Source: JACJVV01 sp047602755 | GTDB taxonomy: Archaea; Nanobdellota; Nanobdellia; Woesearchaeales; JACJVV01 | NCBI GenBank assembly: GCA_047602755.1 | Contig: JBLKOM010000001.1 | Coordinates: 124,001 to 188,000, forward strand | Direction of reading: 5' to 3' | Length of the DNA: 64,000 nt | Shown: one piece after another, positions 25,561-33,270 of the stretch | How positions within the stretch are numbered: position 1 is the stretch's first letter | Layout: every line of letters begins with the position of its first letter | Notes under the pieces: generated by a model | The model's input: the letters and a program-made list of their open reading frames with translations, nothing else | Told to the model about the DNA's origin: nothing | The model's database searches: none | Translations under genes and position numbers: made by a program

Positions 25561-26252
25561 AAAAAAAAAAAAAAAAAAAAAAAAATAAACCAAAAAATAA
25601 ATCTATAAAAATAAAAATAAAAAAAAAAAATAAAGATTCAAACTCTAATAAAAATAAAATAAAAATTGCTACGCCAACAAAAAATATAATTAGAAAAAAA
25701 AATATTAATTCGATGAAAAATATTGAAACTCAAATAAAAAAAGCCTTACCAAAAAAAACTAATAATAAAAATAATGCTGAAAAAAATATTAAGAATATAA
25801 TTAAGTTTGACATAAAAAATAAAGAACCAAAAAATATAATTATTCTAGATACTAACTTTTTATTTATTCCAAGTGACTTTAAAATAGACATATTTGATCA
25901 AATTACAAATTTAATAAACGCATCATCTGAAATAGTAATATTTGATAAAACTATATATGAACTTCAAAAATTGTCTACTGACAATTCAAATCAAGCAAGA
26001 TCTGCAAAACTAGCATTACAATTAATTAATAAAAAACATATTAATGTAATAATAACTTCTAATAAAATAAATAATAACAGTAAAAATAGTAATTATGTTG
26101 ATGACATAATAGCAAATTATAATGAATTTCTTCCTAATTATATAGGCAATGTGTATATAGCAACACAAGATAAAGAACTTAAAAATCGATTAAAACAAAA
26201 AAATTGTAAAATAATTAGTATGACAGGGAAAAAAAAGATTAGCTTAATATAA
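25557..26252 (+). CDS. PIN-domain protein with poly-lysine N-terminus
   Basis: A 231-residue protein. Residues 1-95 are almost only Lys, Asn, Ile and Ser, starting with nine lysines encoded by a run of 26 A. The PIN nuclease fold begins at IIILDTNFLF (first Asp, about residue 100), with IVIFDKTIYELQKL (Glu) and IATQDKELKNRL (last Asp) following. The layout is that of the archaeal Fcf1/VapC9-like PIN proteins linked to rRNA processing, rather than a toxin, and no antitoxin is adjacent. Initiation in a 26-A run may allow slippage. It is coupled to the NurA-like gene. Confidence 0.75.
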   Translation: MKKKKKKKKNKPKNKSIKIKIKKKNKDSNSNKNKIKIATPTKNIIRKKNINSMKNIETQIKKALPKKTNNKNNAEKNIKNIIKFDIKNKEPKNIIILDTNFLFIPSDFKIDIFDQITNLINASSEIVIFDKTIYELQKLSTDNSNQARSAKLALQLINKKHINVIITSNKINNNSKNSNYVDDIIANYNEFLPNYIGNVYIATQDKELKNRLKQKNCKIISMTGKKKISLI

Positions 26253-26326
26253 ATAGTAATCAAAATGTAACCCATTTAAACCCTAAAAAATACAATTTTA
26301 ACCAAAAATCACCTATTTGATACCAC

Positions 26327-26340
26327 AACATTTAAAAAGG
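26327..26340 (+). promoter_or_regulatory. TATA box of the rpo7 operon
   Basis: AACATTTAAAAAGG is centred 27 bp ahead of the ATG at 26361, implying a leaderless transcript for rpo7-spt4-rps24e-rps27ae. Confidence 0.65.
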
Positions 26341-26360
26341 GCTCATAATTCTTTCAAAGT

Positions 26361-26912
26361 ATGTTCTACAGAGCTGAAATAAAAGACCATATAAGAGTAA
26401 GTCCAAAACTTTTCAATGAAAAGATTGAGGATGCTGTAACTGAATGTATTAGAAATAAATATGAAGGTTTTATATCACAGGATATAGGATTTGTAATAGA
26501 CATATCAAAAGTTAATGACATTAAAGAAGGCGTAGTAATTCCTGGTGATGGAGCAGCATATTATGAAACTAGTTTCGAATTATTAACATTTAAACCTGAA
26601 TTACAAGAAATAGTAGTAGGAAAAATCAAAGATGTTGCTGAATTTGGTGCATTTATTTCATTAGGTCCTATTGAAGGAATGATTCATGTATCACAAACAA
26701 TGGATGATTTTGTTTCATTTTCCAAAGAAAAAGTATTAGTAGGAAAAGAAAACAAACGAAATTTAAAAGTAAATGATGATTGTAAAGCAAGAATAATCGC
26801 TGTTTCATTTAAAGATTTAACAAATCCAAAAATAGGATTAACCATGAGGCAAACATGCCTGGGTAAAATTGATTGGATTGGTGAGGATCTCAATAAAGAT
26901 AAAAAAAAATAA
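26361..26912 (+). CDS. rpo7: RNA polymerase subunit Rpo7 (E')
   Basis: A 183-residue homologue of archaeal RpoE' and eukaryotic Rpb7. The N-terminal tip domain (MFYRAEIKDHIRVSP) is followed by an S1/OB domain from about residue 80: VGKIKDVAEFGAFISLGPIE and GMIHVSQ. It forms the polymerase stalk with Rpo4, which binds emerging RNA and aids promoter opening. It leads a classic archaeal operon with spt4 and ribosomal proteins S24e and S27ae. Confidence 0.95.
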   Translation: MFYRAEIKDHIRVSPKLFNEKIEDAVTECIRNKYEGFISQDIGFVIDISKVNDIKEGVVIPGDGAAYYETSFELLTFKPELQEIVVGKIKDVAEFGAFISLGPIEGMIHVSQTMDDFVSFSKEKVLVGKENKRNLKVNDDCKARIIAVSFKDLTNPKIGLTMRQTCLGKIDWIGEDLNKDKKK

Positions 26913-26923
26913 AGTGAATAATT

Positions 26924-27118
26924 ATGGTAAAAAGATACGTTGACAAAAACACAAAAAGATTCTTTGATAAAGAAGAAGAATTAGGAAAATATGCAGCTAA
27001 TGCTGTTAAAGCTACTTCCTGGAAAGGAAGAGTTAATATAATCAATGTTGAAAAATCAGATATTGCAAAAAGAATAGGAATAGATGAAAAAGGCGAATAT
27101 GCACTAAAAGTGAGATAA
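26924..27118 (+). CDS. spt4: Spt4 homologue lacking the zinc-binding cysteines
   Basis: A 64-residue protein at the standard spt4 position between rpo7 and rps24e. The C-terminal half matches Spt4 (GRVNIINVEKSDIAKRIGI, then GEYALKVR). The N-terminal half, where Spt4 has two CxxC pairs forming a zinc ribbon, contains no cysteine at all: KRYVDKNTKRFFDKEEELGK. The frame is open and well expressed-looking, with no upstream start that would restore a ribbon. Spt4 joins Spt5 to make the polymerase processive. Whether it still binds Spt5 is untested; the identification rests on C-terminal similarity and gene order. Confidence 0.75.
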   Translation: MVKRYVDKNTKRFFDKEEELGKYAANAVKATSWKGRVNIINVEKSDIAKRIGIDEKGEYALKVR

Positions 27119-27120
27119 AA

Positions 27121-27606
27121 ATGGCAATAAATATAATTTCTAACAATGAAAATAAATTATTAAACAGACTAGATTTAGTTGCTGAAATTGAATTTACTGG
27201 TACAACACCTTCAAAAAATCAAGTTACTGATATGATTGCAACAAAAATAGGTTCTGAAAAAAAATTGATAGTCGTAAAAATTATTAAAACATTATACGGT
27301 GAACAAAAAGCAATAGTTGAAGCTGTTGCTTATAATTCTATTGATAATCTAAAAAAACTTGAAAAATATGAAGAGCCTGTTGAAGAAGAAAAGCCAGCTG
27401 AAGCAGAGCAACCAAAAGAAGAAACAAAAACTGAAGAAAAAACAGCTGAAGCAGAACAACCAAAAGAAAAAACAAAAACTGAAGAAAAAACAGCTGAAGC
27501 AGAACAACCAAAAGAAGAAACAAAAACTGAAGAAAAAACATCTGAAGCAGAACAACCAAAAGAAGAAACAAAAGCTGAAGAGAAAACAGCTAAAACAAGT
27601 GAATAG
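27121..27606 (+). CDS. rps24e: Ribosomal protein S24e with repeated acidic tail
   Basis: A 161-residue protein. Residues 1-82 are the ribosomal S24e domain (NKLLNRLDLVAEIEFTGTTP and SKNQVTDMIATKIG). The remainder is an unusual C-terminal extension made of four 16-residue repeats of the type AEAEQPKEETKTEEKT, rich in Glu and Lys. Ordinary archaeal S24e proteins have about 100 residues, so the tail is an addition. It follows spt4 by 2 bp. The tail is probably disordered and its copy number may vary between strains. Confidence 0.9.
   Translation: MAINIISNNENKLLNRLDLVAEIEFTGTTPSKNQVTDMIATKIGSEKKLIVVKIIKTLYGEQKAIVEAVAYNSIDNLKKLEKYEEPVEEEKPAEAEQPKEETKTEEKTAEAEQPKEKTKTEEKTAEAEQPKEETKTEEKTSEAEQPKEETKAEEKTAKTSE
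27397..27588 (+). repeat. Four 48-bp in-frame tandem repeats in rps24e
   Basis: Four consecutive 48-bp units begin with GCTGAAGCAGA or TCTGAAGCAGA and encode AEAEQPKEETKTEEKT with one to three substitutions. The units differ at a few positions only, indicating expansion by recombination or slippage. Confidence 0.92.
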
Positions 27607-27617
27607 GTGAATATCAA

Positions 27618-27812
27618 ATGGCTGATAAGAAAAAAGATACAAAAAAAGAAGCACCTGCTGTGAAAAGACATGTTACTTCAAAAAGGCAAAATAATTATAC
27701 TAATGGGAAAGCAAAAAACAGATTTTGTCCTAAATGTGGACCTGGTGTAATGCTTGCAATACACAAAGATAGATTATATTGTGGCAAATGCCATTACATG
27801 GAAAAGTTATGA
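27618..27812 (+). CDS. rps27ae: Ribosomal protein S27Ae
   Basis: A 64-residue zinc-ribbon ribosomal protein of the small subunit. RFCPKCGPGVMLAIHKDRL followed by YCGKCHYMEKL gives the four zinc cysteines. The first 30 residues are a basic extension (ADKKKDTKKEAPAVKRH). It is the last gene of the rpo7 operon, with GGTGAAT before its ATG. A T-rich stretch follows the stop. Confidence 0.93.
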   Translation: MADKKKDTKKEAPAVKRHVTSKRQNNYTNGKAKNRFCPKCGPGVMLAIHKDRLYCGKCHYMEKL

Positions 27813-27882
27813 TTAATTTATTCTTTTTAGAATTTATAATAATAATTAAAATATTTACTCAATATCTAATTTTATATAAAAA

Positions 27883-29391
27883 TTATAAATGAATTCTTCT
27901 TCTAATGATTGCACGTTGTAACTTTCTTGCAATAATTCTATGTGAAAATTTAGTGCGTAAAATATCTAAATTTCGATTAACCCATATTTTTCTTTTTCTA
28001 TCATTTGTTAAAATATCCATTGTTAAATCAATGGATTTAGGATCTATCTTAAACTCTGATAAACATATAGCTTTAAAATGATACTTTGCAATATCTTTAA
28101 GAAAAACAGGATAAGTATATAATACTGGAATTAACCCAGAAGCCATTACTTCAAGAAGATTATTACCAAAACCTTCTATTTCACTAAAATATGTTGAAAA
28201 ACCCCCCAATTTAGCAAAAATTCTAGGATATTCTTCAAATTTAATTTTTGTCTTTTTATTTTGCTCTGCAAAACCTAATATCAAATCTTTATGACCATAT
28301 TCCTTACAAAGAGATGAATAAAGTCTTTTAATTTTACGTTTAGCAACACCATTTTCAGCACTATGACCAGAAACAAAAAAATAAAGTGATTTAAACTTAT
28401 TTTTTTTCTTTAATTTCGCTAACAATTCAAAAGAAAATTTTAAAGCAAAATCTATTCTCTTTCTATGAACAACTCTTGTATGCTGTAAACAAAATAAAAC
28501 ATCATCCAAAGACTGACCTTTTTCTTTTAAAGTATCTAAAATATTAAAATCATGCAAAAATTGTATAGTACGCTCATCAACTTTTTCAGTCACTAAATCA
28601 TCATACGTTTGAATAAAGGTATCTGTAGTATTATATATTACATCATGATTTAAATGCATACAATCAAAAAAACCATTTTTATATTTATCTAATTCTAAAA
28701 AATACCGCTGTGATTGAGAAAACTGCATACTATTAATAAAAAGAATATATTCAACATATAATCCTGGAACACCTTCTAAAAGATAACGCCATACATCTTT
28801 TGCCGGTTTTTCAAACCTTGGTCTTTCTAAATGAGAATCATGCCACCATAAAATATATTTTGGGGTTTTTTTACCTTGTCGTTCTGCATCTCTATAATAT
28901 CTTGATAGTGCTACACTACTAACAAAATTCTCTGGATGACTACTATTATGAGCAATAAGAACATCTATATTATGACTTGAAATAAAATTCTCAATCTCTT
29001 TTTGTGCTTTTGATAATGCTTCTTCAATTATTTGATTATACCATCCTCCATAACCATCAGAAAAGTGTCTTAACATTAATTTATTTGCATAATTTCTATG
29101 AAGTAATATCTCACGTTGAGTAACTCTTGGACTTCTAAATTTAGACTTACCTACTAAATACATAATGTTATTTTGTGGAACTTTCAATTCCTCTACTAAA
29201 ACCCCTTCAATTTGTTTCATAACAATTGAAACACCATCTGAATAACCGAATAAAGTATGAATCATTGCATATCTTAATTTAGGTATGTCATTTTTACGAA
29301 ATTTAATTAATTTACGAACTTTATTAACTATATCTTTATCACTTTCAGAAATATTTTTAGTTTTAGTTTTAACAACCATAACCATATACAT
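27883..29391 (-). CDS. GT-B fold glycosyltransferase (family 4-like)
   Basis: A 502-residue protein with no membrane segment. Near residue 410, EIEGFGNNLLEVMASGLIPV is the C-terminal donor-binding signature of GT4 enzymes (EGFG...E..A.G.P). The N-terminal part has GYSDGVSIVMKQIEGVL, resembling a glycogen-synthase-like acceptor domain. It probably transfers a sugar from a nucleotide donor in glycan or storage-polysaccharide synthesis; donor and acceptor are unknown. The first of three nearby ATGs (29391, 29385, 29379) best fits the TATA box 29 bp upstream. Confidence 0.78.
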   Translation of the reverse strand: MYMVMVVKTKTKNISESDKDIVNKVRKLIKFRKNDIPKLRYAMIHTLFGYSDGVSIVMKQIEGVLVEELKVPQNNIMYLVGKSKFRSPRVTQREILLHRNYANKLMLRHFSDGYGGWYNQIIEEALSKAQKEIENFISSHNIDVLIAHNSSHPENFVSSVALSRYYRDAERQGKKTPKYILWWHDSHLERPRFEKPAKDVWRYLLEGVPGLYVEYILFINSMQFSQSQRYFLELDKYKNGFFDCMHLNHDVIYNTTDTFIQTYDDLVTEKVDERTIQFLHDFNILDTLKEKGQSLDDVLFCLQHTRVVHRKRIDFALKFSFELLAKLKKKNKFKSLYFFVSGHSAENGVAKRKIKRLYSSLCKEYGHKDLILGFAEQNKKTKIKFEEYPRIFAKLGGFSTYFSEIEGFGNNLLEVMASGLIPVLYTYPVFLKDIAKYHFKAICLSEFKIDPKSIDLTMDILTNDRKRKIWVNRNLDILRTKFSHRIIARKLQRAIIRRRIHL

Positions 29392-29415
29392 AAATTAATC
29401 ATATATATATTTAAT

Positions 29416-29426
29416 GATTTATAAAC
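29416..29426 (-). promoter_or_regulatory. TATA box of the glycosyltransferase gene
   Basis: GTTTATAAATC on the minus strand lies about 29 bp before the ATG at 29391, fitting a leaderless transcript and favouring that start. Confidence 0.5.
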
Positions 29427-29542
29427 AATTAAAAACTTAGAAATCAAAATAATAATCAAATCAAAATCATATTAATACAAACGAATTATATAAAAATATT
29501 TATGTAATAAAACTTCATGCACAATAATATAAAAAAAGCTTA

Positions 29543-30436
29543 CTAATCATTTGAATTACTAGATTGCATAACCAACAAATCTTCAGTTGTTAATTTTTGT
29601 TTATTCTTAATTTTTAACTCAACTTCTGTTATTTTTTGTTGTAAAGATTTTTTCTTTTCTTTCTCATTAATCTTTTTTTGTTGATCTTGATATATACCTA
29701 ACTGTTTTTGTATTTCAGATAATTTATCATATCTTACTTTTAATTCATCTGACTTTTGTTGATATAATGATTTAAATTCTTTAAACTTATCAAATGCTTC
29801 TTTTTCCTTTGCCTTTAACTCATCAATTTTCTTTGATTCTTCAAGCATACTGACATGCTTATGTTGTGAGTCTTTAGCAATAGACTGAACTTTAGAATTT
29901 GAAATATCACGAATTTTTTTATACATATCAAGTTCTTGAATAATTTTACGCATATCTTTACTAATTTCTGAAATTTTACTTGCATTTGCTAATACTTTTC
30001 GTTTTTGCTTAATTGTTTGCATTAATTTCTTCTCAGCATTAAAAGACATAGGCTCAGTTTCTAATTTTTGAGTTAAAGTATCAAGTTCTCGTCTTAAAAA
30101 ACCATAATCTTTCTTCAGACCAAGTTTATTTGAAAGCTGCTCACGCTTAACTTTTAAATCTGACAATTGTTTCTTCAATTCAGGCAATCTTTTTTCAATT
30201 TGATCTTTTTCATGTTTTGTAACATGTACTTTAGAAGTCAAATTATTACGCTCTTCTTTAAGTCCCTTAACATCACCAATAATACGCTGAATTTCATTCT
30301 TATAACTAGTTCTCTCTGACATCCACTTTTCTTTTTCTTTATTAAGAGAAGATTGCTCTTTCCTAATAGAATCTATTTCAGCTTTAATACTATTTAACTG
30401 TTCAAACAATTCCTTTTTTTCTTGTTCTGAAACCAT
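29543..30436 (-). CDS. Archaeal coiled-coil protein (COG1340-like)
   Basis: A 297-residue protein that is coiled coil over nearly its whole length (heptads of Leu/Ile with Glu/Lys from about 5 to 265). The middle section KKDYGFLRRELDTLTQKLET and the following NAEKKLMQTIKQ match the uncharacterised archaeal coiled-coil family COG1340, as far as memory allows. It has no signal peptide. It lies 48 bp after the P1 stalk-protein gene and is read the same way, so it may belong to the L1-L10-P1 transcript. Function unknown. Confidence 0.72.
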   Translation of the reverse strand: MVSEQEKKELFEQLNSIKAEIDSIRKEQSSLNKEKEKWMSERTSYKNEIQRIIGDVKGLKEERNNLTSKVHVTKHEKDQIEKRLPELKKQLSDLKVKREQLSNKLGLKKDYGFLRRELDTLTQKLETEPMSFNAEKKLMQTIKQKRKVLANASKISEISKDMRKIIQELDMYKKIRDISNSKVQSIAKDSQHKHVSMLEESKKIDELKAKEKEAFDKFKEFKSLYQQKSDELKVRYDKLSEIQKQLGIYQDQQKKINEKEKKKSLQQKITEVELKIKNKQKLTTEDLLVMQSSNSND

Positions 30437-30484
30437 TTCTTATCGATACTCACAAATAATTAAATCGGAATAAAAAAAAAGCAC

Positions 30485-30790
30485 TTATCCGAAAAGTGCA
30501 CCTAATCCAGCTGCGTTTTCTTCAGCTTTTTCTTCTTTCTTTTCTTCTTTCTTTTCTTCAGCAGGAGCGCTATCTGAACTTACTGAAGCTTGTTCTGCCA
30601 CAGGAGCTGCTACAGTAGCTGCTTTCTCTATAGCCTCATCAATATTAACACCTTCTAAAGAAGCAACAAGAGCTTTTATTCGTGCGTCATCTGCTTTTAC
30701 ACCAGCAGCATCAAGAACTTTCTTAACAGACGCTTCATCTACTTTTTGTCCTGCCTTATGTAGCAACATTGCTGCATAAACGTATTCCAT
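30485..30790 (-). CDS. rpl12: Ribosomal stalk protein P1 (L12e)
   Basis: A 101-residue stalk protein. MEYVYAAMLLHKAGQKVDE opens the helical dimerisation domain, an Ala-rich hinge follows, and the acidic KEEKKEEK segment ends in GLGALFG, the GTPase-factor-binding tail. An ATG at 30805 would add five residues, but its codons form the GGAGG site 9 bp ahead of the ATG at 30790, so the inner start is chosen. It is the third gene of the L1-L10-P1 operon. Confidence 0.95.
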   Translation of the reverse strand: MEYVYAAMLLHKAGQKVDEASVKKVLDAAGVKADDARIKALVASLEGVNIDEAIEKAATVAAPVAEQASVSSDSAPAEEKKEEKKEEKAEENAAGLGALFG

Positions 30791-30804
30791 TTTATTTTCC
30801 TCCA

Positions 30805-31671
30805 TTATATACCTAACGCTGTCTTAACGCTAAGCATTTGACCATGTGCTTTACCAAGCAGATCATTTACTGTATCACTGCATGGATAATTTGCTTCCAA
30901 AGCAACAGCTTTTGTTCCTTTGAAAGCTTTAGTTATAAACACTTGAATATTATTTTTTGTTACATAATTTGTTTCAACAGACAAATTAAATGCCCATCTT
31001 GCTGCATTATCAATATCAGCCAAGAATTGGTCTTCATCAATATCAAGTACTTTTTTAGTAAATACTGTTCCATCTTCATAGATTGCAACTAAATCTAATC
31101 CTATTTCCATTGGTTCAATATTCAATCGTAAAAGCATTGATGCTAATTTATCTGTAATAACATCACCTTCTTTTGCAATTACAGTATCTTGAGTAATTGT
31201 TAATTTACCATTCTCAACTTTTGTTTTAATCCCAAAAGCTGCAAGTTCACTAATAATAGGACCAGGTGCAAAATTTGTTGGGCCTTCATTAACTAAAATA
31301 TCATGTGGCGCTATTTGACCAGCTTTAGCTGGAGCTTTTGACTTATTTTTTTTCAAAATCTTAAACAATGAAAAAGGATTTTGCTTTGTAAGTAAAATAG
31401 CAGGCATACCGCTTAAATAATCTTCAAGCTGCTCAATACCTTCTTTATTAGCTTTAGTATTTTCAATTGCAAGTTTAAACAAACTTTTTTTACCCATCTT
31501 AATTAAAACATCATTTTTACGCAATTGCTTTCTCATATTATTTGCTTGCTGTGTAGGAAGATTTTGCATATTAACAATTCCTACCATAGGATAATCTTTC
31601 ATTAATTTAGCATATTCTTTAACACTAGCTTTCTTTGAATCTGCTATATGAGTTTTATAACCTTCTCTCAT
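30805..31671 (-). CDS. rpl10: Ribosomal protein L10 (P0)
   Basis: A 288-residue P0 protein that binds 23S rRNA and carries P1 dimers. The N-terminal rRNA-binding domain (YAKLMKDYPMVGIVNMQNLP and later GTAKIGMKK-like residues) is followed by the archaeal insertion (PAPAKAGQIAPHDILVNEGP-type segment). It ends at KTALGI, without the acidic GLGALFG tail that most archaeal P0 proteins share with P1, so this protein appears C-terminally short. Its ATG overlaps the L1 stop. Confidence 0.93.
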   Translation of the reverse strand: MREGYKTHIADSKKASVKEYAKLMKDYPMVGIVNMQNLPTQQANNMRKQLRKNDVLIKMGKKSLFKLAIENTKANKEGIEQLEDYLSGMPAILLTKQNPFSLFKILKKNKSKAPAKAGQIAPHDILVNEGPTNFAPGPIISELAAFGIKTKVENGKLTITQDTVIAKEGDVITDKLASMLLRLNIEPMEIGLDLVAIYEDGTVFTKKVLDIDEDQFLADIDNAARWAFNLSVETNYVTKNNIQVFITKAFKGTKAVALEANYPCSDTVNDLLGKAHGQMLSVKTALGI

Positions 31672-32339
31672 TTTTCAGCCTCGTCAGCTCCTACTTTTAT
31701 TGCAGGACCCATTGTAAGTTTTAAAAAAGTATTATTAATATTATTAGCTTCACTTGGAAGATGATGAACAATCTGATTATATAATGCTAAAGCATTATCA
31801 GCAATTACATTATCATCCATTTGTTCTTTTCCAATAGCAACCTGATATTGCAAAGATGTTTTTACCATCACTCTAACAGTTGTTTGCAATTTCTTTTTTA
31901 AAGCAGAAAGATTTGCATTAGCTGGAACTACACAACCAGACTTTGGGTTTGGCATCTTATTTTTTGGACCAAATACTCGTCCAAAAGTTTGAGCAACCTT
32001 CGCCATTAAATTTGCTTGTGCAATAAAAAAATCATATTCATCAGCAAGTTTTTTTATTTTCTTCTTATCTTTTGCATATTGTTCAAATTCATCAACATCA
32101 ACTACAAAATCTAATTCTTTCTTAGCTGCTTCTTTCATCTCAGGACCAACTAAACCACAAACTTTCACAGTTTTACCAGTAGAATGATGTAATTGTGTAA
32201 AAAAATCAACTTGATTATCTGGTTTTTTTAAATCCATATCACGAAAAGTAAGAATCATATCTACTGTTTGATTAAAATTTCTTTTTCCAGCGGATTCCCT
32301 AGCTGATTTAAGTGCTAATAATAATTTTTCTGTATTCAT
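31668..32339 (-). CDS. rpl1: Ribosomal protein L1
   Basis: A 223-residue L1 protein of the large subunit's mobile stalk. FNQTVDMILTFRDMDLKKPD at the start and GRVFGPKNKMPNPKSG in the middle are diagnostic. It opens an operon with L10 and P1; L11, often the first gene of such operons, is not present. GGAGGAAAAATG gives a strong ribosome site. In methanogens L1 represses its own mRNA, and here the 5' leader is structured (see 32341-32452). Confidence 0.95.
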   Translation of the reverse strand: MNTEKLLLALKSARESAGKRNFNQTVDMILTFRDMDLKKPDNQVDFFTQLHHSTGKTVKVCGLVGPEMKEAAKKELDFVVDVDEFEQYAKDKKKIKKLADEYDFFIAQANLMAKVAQTFGRVFGPKNKMPNPKSGCVVPANANLSALKKKLQTTVRVMVKTSLQYQVAIGKEQMDDNVIADNALALYNQIVHHLPSEANNINNTFLKLTMGPAIKVGADEAEK

Positions 32340-32340
32340 T

Positions 32341-32452
32341 TTTCCTCCACCCTTCTATCATGACAGGCCAAATTATACTAATTTTTGGCATTTCTGGACA
32401 CATGTCTGCATACACCCAAGATACAGGTTCTCATGCAAGATAGTCTACGGGA
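32341..32452 (-). promoter_or_regulatory. Structured 5' leader of the L1-L10-P1 operon
   Basis: About 110 bases before rpl1 are clearly richer in G and C than their surroundings and can fold. GCCAAA/TTTGGC forms a hairpin just before the ribosome site. TGCAT/ATGCA encloses an ACC/GGT pair. CTATC and GATAG can close the whole leader. A TATA-like element (GTTTAATATTATA) lies at its upstream end, so most of it would be transcribed. A target for L1 autoregulation is the likely meaning (inference from methanogens). A separate small RNA is the alternative. Confidence 0.5.
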
Positions 32453-32542
32453 TATAATATTAAACTAATATATCTAATAGCATTAACAAATATGCTTAGA
32501 TAAATGAATATTGAACTATTTATAAATATTACTACTATACTA

Positions 32543-33106
32543 TCATATCAACATTGGAATTGATAAGCCAATACTAAAAGCATAAGCAATTAAAACAAAA
32601 CTAAATGCTCTAGGAATAACTCCAAAAAGAATAAAATCCTTCCATGTAATCCCTAAAGTTGCAAAAATAACTGGAATATAAGGAAATGGAGAAATAGCTG
32701 CAATAAAAATAGCAATCTTACCATATTTCTCTGCTAATATGAGAAACTTATCAACTTTTTTTTTACTAATAATTCGCTTAAAAAAAGATAAACCATATTT
32801 TTTTCCAATATAAAAAGCAAGTATCGCACCTAATGATGAGCCAAGAATACTAAAAAATAAAGCTTTTATTATTCCTATTCCTGAGGCAATACTAATTAAC
32901 AAAAATATTTGAGGTGCAATGAATTGTGGTAAAAACTCCAATAAAAAAGAAACAAACATAAGTCCAATAACTCCATATGCAGCAAGTTCATCAACAATAT
33001 CAGATTGCAAATAAAAAACACTAACTACCATTAAAAATACAAAAACAAGAACAACAAAGAAATCTGTTTGAAATAACTTTTTTCTAAGATTTAATTTTTT
33101 ATACAT
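32543..33106 (-). CDS. DedA/VTT-domain membrane protein
   Basis: A 187-residue protein with five or six hydrophobic segments. LLEFLPQFIAPQIFLLISIA, then ILGSSLGAILAFYIGKKYGL, AEKYGKIAIFIAAISPFPYI and GVIPRAFSFVLIAY follow the VTT-domain series, with the half-buried Arg of the last motif retained. DedA proteins flip undecaprenyl phosphate or phospholipids. It stands alone between the L1 operon and a divergent gene. A dolichyl-phosphate or lipid role in this organism is inference. Confidence 0.82.
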   Translation of the reverse strand: MYKKLNLRKKLFQTDFFVVLVFVFLMVVSVFYLQSDIVDELAAYGVIGLMFVSFLLEFLPQFIAPQIFLLISIASGIGIIKALFFSILGSSLGAILAFYIGKKYGLSFFKRIISKKKVDKFLILAEKYGKIAIFIAAISPFPYIPVIFATLGITWKDFILFGVIPRAFSFVLIAYAFSIGLSIPMLI

Positions 33107-33233
33107 CTAGTACAAAATATAAACGGTTTTTATAAGTGTTGTTTAGAAATCGAAAAAAATGACAATAAAAAATCAAAAAAAATTGAACAAAACCAATAAT
33201 TTTATTTTGATACTACTAATGGGTAACTACAAA

Positions 33234-33251
33234 CCGAAAGATTTAAAAAGG
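33234..33251 (+). promoter_or_regulatory. BRE plus TATA box of the gene at 33271
   Basis: CCGAAAGATTTAAAAAGG joins a purine-rich BRE (CGAAAG) to a TATA box centred about 27 bp before the ATG at 33271. It is one of the clearest archaeal promoters in the window and implies a leaderless message. Confidence 0.7.
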
Positions 33252-33270
33252 AAATAAAGATTAATAAATC

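Noticed and set aside
27330..27671. Long open frames antisense to the rps24e repeats
   Set aside because: They exist only because the GAA-rich repeats read as TTC-rich in reverse; composition is Phe/Ser/Leu-rich and no start signal is present.
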